From Pyrrhoderma lamaoense (lineage: Eukaryota > Basidiomycota > Agaricomycetes > Hymenochaetales > Hymenochaetaceae): DNA of 64,000 nucleotides. Positions 1 to 7,765 of this stretch are shown here, in pieces. Location: assembly GCA_002794735.1 (NCBI GenBank), contig NBAZ01000018.1:1-64000 (forward strand), written 5' to 3'. The first letter of the stretch is position 1; every line of letters starts with the position of its first letter. The position numbers were made by a program, and so were the translations under genes. The notes under the pieces are model-generated. The model was not told where the DNA came from. It did no database searches and was given only the letters and a program-made list of their open reading frames with translations.

Positions 1-376
1 TTTCATGGTGTTGTCCAATGATTAACTGTAGTTGGGCTGTGTGGGTAATAGCACCCATCGCATTTTCGGAGTCATCAGCATTTCGAAGAGGTATTGGGGT
101 ATTAAGTTTTTGGGTGGTGACGTTGTTTCTTTTTACAAAACGCCAGTTGAGGAAGCTTGTAGAAGCTCCGCTGTCAATCATCGCCTGTGTAGTTGCAAAA
201 CGGTTCTCTTCTTTCAGTGTTATTAGAATGTGTATTTGTCGACGTAGGTTTTTATTCTGAGATGTATAAATATTAGATACATTCGCTTTAACAACATCGT
301 ATTTCTGATTAAACGAGACCGTGTTCTGCGTCACCAGTGGTGCAACTATCCGCTGTGACGCTTCTAAAAAGACGAC
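1..376 (-). pseudogene. Aspartic protease start of Pol, element 1 (partial)
   Basis: A frame open from about 376 to the window edge encodes a retropepsin-like domain with the active-site motif MIDSGASTSFLN and, ~15 residues later, a hydrophobic beta-rich stretch. It is one frame (-1) away from the gag tail, with the change at a T5 run (366-370) directly before the gag TAG. One extra T would make gag and protease a single ORF, as in Tf1. The remainder of pol is outside the window. Confidence 0.75.
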
Positions 377-1676
377 TTGGGAGTTTCCTCAACCTTGTCA
401 GTCTTTAGCAACTTTGCAAGCATCGCTCTGACTTCCTCAAGAGTTTGCTGCTCGCTCTTCCCTTGTTCCACTTCCTTAACCGATGCCGCTTCCTTCCTTT
501 CTTCCTTTCCTGTGGTTGCCGCTTTAACTCTCCATGTACTGTTTGAGCTGTTGCTGTTGTTGTTGGGAGTATATCTCCAACCGATTTGGCATTTATGTAA
601 TTTATGCCCTTGAGTCCGCATTTCAGACACTCGCCAGCTCGTCTGCGACGATCGATTTCTGCTTGTGGTACACGAGTTGGGGTTGGTGCTGTGCGTAGTG
701 CGTCTACTTCCATAGCATCGCCTTTGCTTGTTCCAGTAGTAGTAGTAGTAGTAGTAGTAGCAGTAGTAGTTGCTGACATGAGGTCCCTCGTTCGCTGTAG
801 GTTTTTGCAGATCGTGCTCGCTTGTGTCATGAATTCTGTCACTGTTTGTGCCCGTGGTATGATTGACACCATGTACCTCTTTACTTCAGCTGTAAGTCCT
901 AGCTCGTACTGGCTCGCAAGTGCCCCATCGCTCCATTCCGTCATTGCAGCAAGTCTTTGGAACTCTGCATTGTACGTTTCGATGTCCTTGTAGCTATTCA
1001 GTTTGTGAGTGCGTAGTTGTCTTTCCGCATCTCCTTTTCTGTCGTGAGGTCCGAACCGTGCTTCCATATATTTGTAGAGTAAATTGATGTCGTTTACTTC
1101 TGGAAGCTCGTTTGCTGTGTCTAATGAATCCGCGATAGGCTTTATGAGTTCGTAGCCAGGTTTCTTAATACGAGAGAGGATGTAAATGCATCGTTTTTTG
1201 TCGTTGGGGTACATGTTTCCTTTAGCACTAAAATAGAGTCGCAGTTGGGAGATAAATGTGTCAAATTTCGAGCGTTCACCTGCAAACTCTTCTGGTTGGT
1301 TGACCTCGTTCCGCTGTTGCTGTAAAATGTTTCCTGCCTGGATGCCATTGAGCCGTTGCGTCAGTGCCAGTGTTTCAGTCTGCAAGTCTGGGATAATTCC
1401 CATGGGATCCATTGCGTCTGTTCATAGATCATTCATTCGCGTCTCTAGTGAGTGAATGCGAGAGCCTAATCCGAGTATAAGTCCTTCCGGGGCTGGTCCT
1501 GCTCCTCTGACTTCTTCAAGTCTGTCGTTGACTACCATTAGCTGGTTTTCTAGTGCTTCGACTCTGCCGAAAAGTTCATGGATTTGTGCAGTGATTGGTC
1601 CCGTGATGCCATTGACAAGATTCGTTATTTCGACTTGTGTCCAAGCTCGTGCTTGGTGGAGGGGTGTGTCTGTCAT
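366..1676 (-). pseudogene. Gag of element 1, broken
   Basis: Structural protein that packages retrotransposon RNA. The N-terminal ~84 codons contain a coiled-coil-like segment and end at an in-frame TGA (1422-1424). The same frame then continues from ATG 1412 through a retrotransposon gag core (FAGERSKFDTFISQLRLYF) and a threonine-rich tract encoded by an (AGT)n repeat at about 734-775. A CX2CX4HX4C zinc knuckle is split by a -1 frame change at the GGG of 607-609: CLKC lies in one frame and GHKLHKC in the next. A Lys/Glu-rich tail follows. Either the copy has decayed or the homopolymer was undercalled; the TGA would be a CGA-to-TGA change. Confidence 0.8.
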
Positions 1677-1679
1677 TGT

Positions 1680-1853
1680 TTAGTGTTTCGAGACTTTGAA
1701 AATGACGAAGACCAGTAGTAGTGCCACAATAAAAATGAGCAGTGTCCCGATAACAATTGGTGATTGACAGATAAGCGAGGTGAACTGGAGGGTCCTTTGT
1801 GTGCGTGTTTGATTAAGACTGCTTTCCTCGAGGTTAATGTTGGACGAGTCCAT
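1680..1853 (-). CDS. 57-residue single-pass membrane ORF in the element 1 leader
   Basis: An ATG-initiated frame of 57 codons ends with TAA two codons before the gag ATG, in the same frame. Residues 1-30 are polar; residues about 32-52 are an uninterrupted hydrophobic stretch (PIVIGTLLIFIVALLLVFVI), and the tail is basic (FKVSKH). This looks like a genuine transmembrane segment. It would be the first ORF of the element transcript. I know no standard Ty3 gene of this kind. It may be an upstream ORF, or an N-terminal extension of Gag separated by a stop codon. Confidence 0.5.
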   Translation of the reverse strand: MDSSNINLEESSLNQTRTQRTLQFTSLICQSPIVIGTLLIFIVALLLVFVIFKVSKH

Positions 1854-1876
1854 TCACTAGTGGTAGTGAGTTTAAT

Positions 1877-1887
1877 TAAGTTAACCT
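1877..1887 (-). promoter_or_regulatory. Candidate self-primer binding site of element 1
   Basis: On the minus strand the LTR ends ...ACA, then TT, then AGGTTAACTTA (1887 to 1877). The LTR contains the exact complement, TAAGTTAACCT, at 2106 to 2096, 64 nt downstream of the TATA-like box, where the transcript could begin. The 11-nt complementarity stops at both ends. In the Tf1/sushi group the first 11 nt of the mRNA fold onto the PBS and prime reverse transcription without a tRNA. The complementarity is seen; the mechanism is inferred. Confidence 0.65.
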
Positions 1888-1889
1888 AA

Positions 1890-2412
1890 TGTTACGACCG
1901 CAGTGGTTAGAGGAGCCCGTTGCTCGCGTAAGCACTGACGTGGCGATAACAGTAGTCGTCAGACACAGTTCGTCTTAGCGCTCAAGACCACTAGTAACTC
2001 AGTAGCTGTTGTCTCACTGCGAGAGAACTCTACAAGTTAGTTATATTCAAGTACTACTTAATACAATATGCTTACCTGCGAGAGAACTCTACAAGAGGTT
2101 AACTTATGGTGGTGACAGTCAGAAAATGAAGTGTGTGAGGAGTTCTCTCGCAGATTGCCGGGTTTATATACTTGTGGAAACTATGATTAATAAGCAATGG
2201 ATAATGGATGATAAATCAAGAGTGAGTCAGTTGCGAAGTGAAGTCAATTAACAATAAATGAGTCATGCGAGAATGAGTAAGCGATGCATGAGTCATGTAA
2301 GCTGAGTCAATGAGAATGTGTGGTTGGAAGTAATAAACAACACGTCAACAACGCGTCAACGTTGGTAAACAGGGGACTTAGAAGAAAATAGAAATTTAGT
2401 CCTGTTCGTGAC
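1890..2412 (-). repeat. 5' LTR of element 1
   Basis: About 523 bp bounded by TG...CA. The ends are imperfect inverted copies (TGTTACGACC at 1890, and GTTCGTGACA ending at 2412, whose complement is TGTCACGAAC). A TATA-like TATATAAA on the minus strand begins at 2170. The 12-mer GCGAGAGAACTC occurs near 2019 and 2078 and inverted near 2140, which could form a stem or a repeated regulatory site. The right boundary is marked by the return of the host element's pol frame at 2413. Confidence 0.85.
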
Positions 2413-3213
2413 AGATACTCTTGACTAAAGTCAGGTATTACTATATTTTCTTTAACTAGTTGACAAGTCTTAAGTGGAGAATTTATGCTCTCTGAAGTGG
2501 ATTAAGAAGAATTTGGCATATTACACTCTTCTGGGCATCTATCAAAGTTTATAGTGGCTTTAACCCAATCTATGCTTGGATTATGTTTCTTTAACCACTC
2601 ATGACCAATGAAGATGTCTGTGTCTCCCAGATTTGTGACAGCCAGATCTATTCTTTCTACATGATTGTGGATAGACAAGCGCATAGAAATATATTCTCTT
2701 ATTGCACCAGCTTTATTGAGAGTGCCATCAGCATTGTATACAGGAATTGCTAGTGGTGTTTTCTTTGTAACAAGCTGATGTCTTTTTACTAAACTCTCAT
2801 TAATGCATGAACCTGTGCATCCACTATCAATCAATCCTTGAGATTGTATTTGCAGGTTATTATCAAGAGTAGCTAAGAGTATGGGGACAGTAAGTTGTCT
2901 ACCTTTTCCACCTCTAATAAATTTTTTGGGTTCTTTCAGAGAAGCTATTGCAGAAGTCAACTCATCACCTGTCAGCTGATTTATTTGTCTGACTAAGCTT
3001 CTGGTGATTTCTTTGGTTCTTTTGGGGTGTACTATCTGCAACAGTCTATCTCTGGTTTCTTTAAAAGAGGGTACTTTCTTACAGAATTCTGTGGGTTTTG
3101 ATTCATTACTGGTATTAAAAACAACTTTATTTGTACTAGTATTTGAATCATTACTAATGCCTTCCTCTGCCACATTCAAAGTCAGGCTTCCACAAAATCC
3201 TGTTCTACTCTAG
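2413..3213 (-). CDS. Protease region of Pol, element 2 (truncated)
   Basis: Retropepsin-like domain: active site IDSGCTGSCIN near the middle and the downstream fold motif FIGHEWLKKHNPSIDW, both typical of fungal Ty3 proteases. The frame is -1 relative to gag and opens within about 30 nt of the gag TGA; an extra T in the TTTT of 3194-3197 would fuse them. After the IDW region there is an in-frame TAA at 2502-2504, but the same frame stays open to 2413, where the LTR of element 1 cuts it. No ATG is needed if it is made as a Gag-Pol fusion. Confidence 0.75.
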
Positions 3214-4144
3214 CTAACTCTGATTCTTTCAGGATATCAACTTCATCAGCCCAAGCTTGTCTCTCTTCAGGTTCCATACACATTAAGATAGATCTAATCT
3301 GTGCTTTCTTCTGAGGACATTCTCTGGCTAAGTGGCCTTTAAGTCCACATAGATAGCATAAACCATTTCTCCTGGCCCTGTCAATAGAGACATCCATGGG
3401 CTGTCCTCTACCACCAAAAGTAACACCAGTGTTGTCTCTTTTCTCTGGTATTTGGCTGTGTTGTTTGGGGAGGACTGGAGGTTTTGTGTAAGAAGTGGGT
3501 TTAGCTACTATGCTACTGGCCAAATGAAGTTTTCTATCAATTTTAATTGCCATCCTTTTCCAAGTATGGTAATCTTCAGGCTCATCCACCATCTCTGTGA
3601 TCTTCATGACTACTTTTGGGTTAATTTTTTCTCTAAGAATAGAGATAAGATATTCATCATGGTTCTCATGGTATTTAGCTGCTCTGATTAGCAAATCAAA
3701 CTCTTGGAAGAACTCCTCTGCAGTTTTCTTTCCTTGAGTGATGTTGTTTAGCTTTTCTTGAGCATTAGCTTTCTCATGAGGATCATCAAAGGTCTCTTTG
3801 AGCCTGGCTAGAAAAGTTTCCCACTCATCAGTGATAACCATGTCACATTCTTCCAAGTAGTTGTCTGCCCATAACCCAGCTAAGCCATCTGTCATGAATG
3901 AGAGAGTAAAGATGATTTTCTCTTCATCAGTGGTGAGTTCATCTCTGGCTGCTAACAAGTATAACCTCAAGAATTTCAGAAAAGGTTTGAAGTCTTTTCT
4001 TTGTCCTGAGAATGGGTTGGGTTTGGCTACATGGATCTGTCTATGCAGTCTTCTTTTTCCCTTCAATGAGTCACTGAGATGCACACTTGATAACTGGTCA
4101 ACAAGTGCATCCAGCTGCTCAGAGGTACTTGAAATATCTGTCAT
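3182..4144 (-). CDS. Gag of element 2
   Basis: A 320-residue frame from ATG. It has a retrotransposon gag domain (residues ~35-190; KPNPFSGQRKDFKPFLKFL, then a WETFLARLKETFDD motif) and one CCHC zinc knuckle, CYLCGLKGHLAREC, near residue 270. An acidic C-terminus ends in TGA overlapping the start of pol. Unlike the gag of element 1 this frame is intact. Its role is assembly of virus-like particles and RNA packaging. Length and domain order fit Ty3/Tf1-like Gag. Confidence 0.88.
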   Translation of the reverse strand: MTDISSTSEQLDALVDQLSSVHLSDSLKGKRRLHRQIHVAKPNPFSGQRKDFKPFLKFLRLYLLAARDELTTDEEKIIFTLSFMTDGLAGLWADNYLEECDMVITDEWETFLARLKETFDDPHEKANAQEKLNNITQGKKTAEEFFQEFDLLIRAAKYHENHDEYLISILREKINPKVVMKITEMVDEPEDYHTWKRMAIKIDRKLHLASSIVAKPTSYTKPPVLPKQHSQIPEKRDNTGVTFGGRGQPMDVSIDRARRNGLCYLCGLKGHLARECPQKKAQIRSILMCMEPEERQAWADEVDILKESELARVEQDFVEA

Positions 4145-4713
4145 AGATAAAGTAACTATGGGGTGAACTGAGTGAAGGTACTACTAATCTAGATAAGGTA
4201 AAAAATAAAGGGAATAAGTAAATATCTACTCTAGGCTATCTAGTGTCTAATTCTAAGAGAAGGCAAGTCAACCTTACTCTATTACACTCTACAAAACTAC
4301 TTGTGGGGTTTTACTACTGCTTAAGGGAACACACTCTGCTTGTAACAACAACTTACTAGTGGTTTTGACTATTATCCACTGAGTAAAGGTGTTCAAACTA
4401 GTCTCCAGGCCAAAGCCCTTAAGTTGAGAATCTAGCCAAGGGATAGTGTGTTGTGTATCTAAGTAACTTAGTGCAGAAGTTATCCTCAAGTGAGAAATAA
4501 CTCTGGACAAACAATCAAAAGAGTAATGTCCCAAACACTACTAGAAAAGGAAAAGGGACTGGCTTTACTCTTATAGGAATAGTGGTGAGAAAATGGTAGA
4601 AGGCTTTATGGGTATGTCTGATAGAAAGTGAACAAAGGTGGGGAAAGATGGTTGGTGGAAACACCACAAGAGTGGTGATAAGAGAGTAACACTAGGAGAG
4701 TAGTGATAGAGAG
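4145..4713 (-). other. Untranslated leader of element 2
   Basis: About 570 nt between the primer-binding site and the gag ATG. I see no convincing coding frame; the longest minus-strand frame lacks an ATG at its start. Purine-rich GAGAGAGA and AGTGGTGATAG-type motifs recur. A long leader of this kind would contain packaging signals. Confidence 0.6.
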
Positions 4714-4724
4714 AGTCTTGATCT
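4714..4724 (-). promoter_or_regulatory. Candidate self-primer binding site of element 2
   Basis: Minus strand: the LTR ends ...GCTGACA, then TT, then AGATCAAGACT (4724 to 4714). The exact complement AGTCTTGATCT lies in the LTR at 4929 to 4919, 36 nt downstream of a TATAAATA (4965 to 4958), which is the expected transcription start. The match is exactly 11 nt. Geometry (LTR, TT, 11 nt) is identical to element 1 although the two sequences are unrelated. The solo LTR copy keeps the same pair of signals (TATAAATA 10238-10245, AGTCTTGATCT 10274-10284). Confidence 0.75.
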
Positions 4725-4726
4725 AA

Positions 4727-5569
4727 TGTCAGCAATGACTAGTTCTAGTACCAGTATTAGTCAGCAGAATGCTTAGTCAGCAGGGTCTGAAGACAAGGCA
4801 CAACCAGCATACACTGATATAAACAGAGACAGAGGAGAGGAGGAGCAAGAGGAGGGGAAGAACAGTGAGGAGGGGACAAGAGGATATATTAGAAGGTACT
4901 AGTCTAGGAGGGAAGACAAGATCAAGACTGGGGGACTAGCTACTGACAAGAGGGGGGTATTTATACATGTGAGAGGCAGTGTGGGAATAATGAAAAAACC
5001 CGGCAGGGTCTATGGCTAAACTATTAGGCTAACTAAGCTGTGCTAGGCTGTGTTAGATGAAATATAAGAAATAGGCTAAACTATGAGGCTAAGCTAGGCT
5101 GTGCTAGCTGAAACACTAAATTAGGCTAATTACAAAGAGACTAAACCAAATGGGGAAAGATGACCATGGAGAATGATGAAAGATGGTAGAACATGGTGGA
5201 ATGTTCTAGAATGTTCTGGAAGGTCTCAGAATGTTCTAGAACAGATGAGTAAGCAGTGAAGATAAGAGAGAGATAAGATAAGATGAGATGCTTAATAAAA
5301 CAGCTGAGTCATATGCTGAGTCAGTGCTTAGTAAGCGACTTATGTAAGCATATTATGTAAGTGATTAGGTAAGCATGCCGACTAAGCTGATTAGGTAAGC
5401 ATGCCGACTAAGCTGATTAGGTAAGATGCTTAGGTAATAATGATTAGGTAAGCAGCTTATGTAAGATGATTAGATAATCCACTTATGTAAGATGCTTATG
5501 TAAGTGCTTAGTCAGCTTATGTAAGCTGCTTAGTAAGCAAAAAAGCGAAATAGACTTGGTTTTATAACA
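4727..5569 (-). repeat. 5' LTR of element 2
   Basis: About 843 bp, TG...CA. On the minus strand it starts TGTTATAAAACCAAGTC and ends TCATTGCTGACA. It contains dense tandem motifs related to GCTTACATAAG/GATTAGGTAAGC (5290-5530), repeated AGCTAGCACAGCCTAGCTTAGCC units (5020-5130) and a TATAAATA box. It is an inverted, diverged copy of the solo LTR at 9608-10476. Confidence 0.9.
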
Positions 5570-5997
5570 ACAACAGTAAACGGCAGATCCAGGCCATTTG
5601 CAATCCATTGCTACTCCACTAAGTGTAGCATTAATCGATCAAAGTCTAGAAATCTTCAACGTAAAATCCGCACACTTTCCTCGGGTGTCAGACCACGTGC
5701 ATCTACATCCTCATCGTCAGTTCCAACTCAGCCCTCAGAGTATCCGTCTCATGGCTCAGATAACAGTGTGTCGTCCACAGATACATCAGTGAGTCTATCA
5801 ACTGCATTCCTTGTATCATCCACGTATTCTGATGACATCGCCTGCCTTCAGAATCAAAGATACTTCGCTGATTTGCAGCACTCTTCTCAGCAGAGTATTG
5901 TTAGTCCGGCTAGCTTGAGTGTATCGATACTTGATACCTCGAGCATGGGGTATACACGACTACCTGGATGGACAACAGCGTCAGATGGATGGGTTGA
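5570..5997 (+). pseudogene. Truncated inverted copy of the 11576-12556 zinc-finger gene
   Basis: The sequence matches, in opposite orientation and with scattered differences, the middle of the gene at 11576-12556 (about residues 80-215; shared peptide SLSTAFLVSSTYSDDIACLQ). It has a frame break near 5765. It starts at the LTR of element 2 and stops at the TGTTACGG terminus at 5998, so both ends were lost to LTR insertions or recombination. It lacks the zinc-finger part and the C-terminus and cannot be functional. Confidence 0.88.
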
Positions 5998-7765
5998 TGT
6001 TACGGTTTCCTTAAAACTAAGGGATCAGCGCGATCCACAACCTTAGTAATATAGGTTCGATAACCCAGATAAAGCAACTCTAATCCTTTCGCCAAAAGGG
6101 GTGGGCTAGCAGTGTACTGAGTAGTTGATCAGACTAAATAGACACCTAGTCCGGTTAAAGCTAACGAGCAGTTGGTGCTCCTTCAAGGTAGGGGGTCTTG
6201 AAGTCGTCGTGCCAAGTGCCGAGGACACTACAAGTAGATTGTGACAAAGAGGTAATCACGCGAGGTGTCGACCAAGGTATTGATTCAACCTAAACGATGC
6301 CGATGCAATAACTCGTAGTACGATAACGTGGTCCTTCTTGGAGAGTATAGAAGTAGTCTCCTCACTGTACAGCGATAGAGGACAAGTAACGATGTTAGAG
6401 AAAGCTAGATGTTCTACCACAATACAGATACCCTTAAAGCAACACCTTTGCCAGCTAACGACAATCTTGACTGAGCGCAGGTATTGTACTTCAAGTGTAG
6501 TTATAACTTATTACCAGATGATGGCTTTTACCAACAGTTGTTGGATATTACCACCAGTTATTGGCTATAAGTGAGTCTGGACAATCTACTCTACGATGTC
6601 CAAAAGTCCTGCTTTTATAGCCTTCATCAACACCCATTATGCTATGGGTATTCCTTTATCCTAACCATAACCTTAAGGGCACTTGCTCCACAAGTCCCTG
6701 AAGACCCTGTGTATCCCACACATGTCTGAACCCTTAACGTCCCTGCTCCGCAGTTCATACGATCGTATTACTCCCTGAGACCCTGAGACCCTTAGATCTG
6801 ATCTAGAGAGATTCCCAATCTCCTGTCCCTGAGTTAGGGTCCACTGCCCTGAATCCCTGATAGCCCCACTTGTGGCTGAAACGTGTTGTGCGTTCGCTCC
6901 ACAAAGACCCTGAATGGTCCGTACCGACCCAACAGGCCACACGTTGTTCTGCATTGAACTGGAGATGGTATCCCCATCGTATGTATCCAGGCACATCGAT
7001 TAACTTGAGGTGATCGTAGACTTTCCTTGGTAGCTGACGGAGTAAGAGTATTCCCCATTCCGGGGGGTCCCGTGGTACCACCTGATAGTGAACCACACTA
7101 CTGCTGCACTGTTCATCGTGCTGGTGTCCAGTATGCTCCAAGTTCGTTAAGACAACAATCCTGACTTGACCCCAGACCTTTTCCTTCCTCTTTATCTCTA
7201 AGAGAGTAATATAATGGAAGGTCCATACGTCTTGCTCCCAATGAGGTAGCTCTCGAATAGAATCGTCTGTCCAGTACTTCTGTACTTGTACTGTAAACTC
7301 AGTAGCGTCCATTCCCATCTCGAATAGAGTTGTCCAAGTGATCTTGTAGAGGTCTGATTGTAACGCATAAGTCTTTCTGCAATTGATACACCCTACCCTG
7401 GTCTGGTACCAAGGGACTCGTTCCACCTGACTGTGTACTTGAGATTCGCTAGTTTGTTCTGCTTCATGTACTGCTATACGAACACCTACGTCTCCTGTAG
7501 GATTTGGTAAGGTCCTAGTTTCTGACCTTTGCCGTGATTCTATCCAACCACGGACTTGATCCAGCAATGGCTCTGCTGGCTGCGCATGTAGTCGTTCAAA
7601 CACCGCAGGCCTTTCTTCATCTTGAGAGAGGACTTCCCCGTGTGACATGGCTGAGTTTGCTATTGTTCGTAATAGGTAGGATTTGCAGCTTCCTATATTT
7701 GGTTTGTGTTTGATCTCCGACCTAGCCGATGATCCGCGAATCTTCAAACCTCCAATCCCGTAACA
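5998..7765 (-). mobile_element. Long solo LTR (1.77 kb) with TGTTACGG/CCGTAACA ends
   Basis: The ends are TGTTACGG (5998) and CCGTAACA (to 7765), an 8-bp inverted repeat beginning TG and ending CA, as in basidiomycete LTRs. A CTATAAAAGC box on the minus strand (6620 to 6611) divides it into a ~1.15-kb U3 and a ~0.6-kb R-U5. No internal second LTR, gag or pol is seen, so a solo LTR is the simplest reading. The flanking pentamers (GTTGA and CCCCC) do not match, so the two sides come from different insertion sites joined by recombination. Confidence 0.65.
6803..7648 (-). CDS. 281-codon ORF of unknown function inside the U3 of the long LTR
   Basis: An ATG-initiated frame of 281 codons (open further upstream, to within 20 bp of the LTR end) lies entirely within the U3 segment. 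It is not recognised. It is rich in Trp, Glu, His and Arg, has one CX2C pair (GCINCRK) and a helical Trp-rich middle (HWEQDVWTFHYITLLEIKRK). No signal peptide or transmembrane segment is visible. It could be a captured sequence or a chance open frame; a stop-free run of 945 nt makes chance less likely. Confidence 0.35.
   Translation of the reverse strand: MSHGEVLSQDEERPAVFERLHAQPAEPLLDQVRGWIESRQRSETRTLPNPTGDVGVRIAVHEAEQTSESQVHSQVERVPWYQTRVGCINCRKTYALQSDLYKITWTTLFEMGMDATEFTVQVQKYWTDDSIRELPHWEQDVWTFHYITLLEIKRKEKVWGQVRIVVLTNLEHTGHQHDEQCSSSVVHYQVVPRDPPEWGILLLRQLPRKVYDHLKLIDVPGYIRWGYHLQFNAEQRVACWVGTDHSGSLWSERTTRFSHKWGYQGFRAVDPNSGTGDWESL

Larger units (their letters stand above)
1..2412 (-). mobile_element. 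Ty3/Gypsy-type LTR retrotransposon, 5' part (element 1)
   Basis: Reading leftwards, this is an LTR (2412 to 1890), a candidate primer-binding site, a small membrane ORF, gag with a zinc knuckle, and a retroviral-type aspartic protease running off the window edge. Gag followed by protease, with CCHC and DSGA-type motifs, is typical of Ty3-like elements. Reverse transcriptase and integrase would lie left of position 1. The element sits inside the protease region of another Ty3-like element: at 2413 the neighbouring pol frame stops abruptly. Two in-frame stop codons and two frame breaks in gag-pro suggest a dead or badly sequenced copy. The second LTR and the target duplication are outside the window. 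Confidence 0.88.
2413..5569 (-). mobile_element. Ty3/Gypsy-type LTR retrotransposon (element 2), interrupted
   Basis: From right to left: LTR (5569 to 4727), primer-binding site, ~570-nt leader, gag (4144 to 3182) and protease (to 2413). The protease/pol frame runs straight into the LTR of element 1, so element 1 inserted here and the remaining pol lies beyond the window. Element 2 itself interrupts a copy of a zinc-finger gene whose remainder starts at 5570. A close relative of its LTR is present as a solo LTR at 9608-10476. Confidence 0.88.

Noticed and set aside
3182..3213. Programmed -1 frameshift between gag and pol of element 2 (and at 366-370 and 607-609 of element 1)
   Set aside because: No proper X XXY YYZ slippery heptamer is present, the sites are simple homopolymers, and homopolymer undercalls are widespread in the window; self-primed Tf1-type elements usually have one fused ORF.
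6050..6070. Possible tRNA B-box (GGTTCGATAACCC)
   Set aside because: No A-box or cloverleaf could be drawn around it and it lies inside the long LTR.
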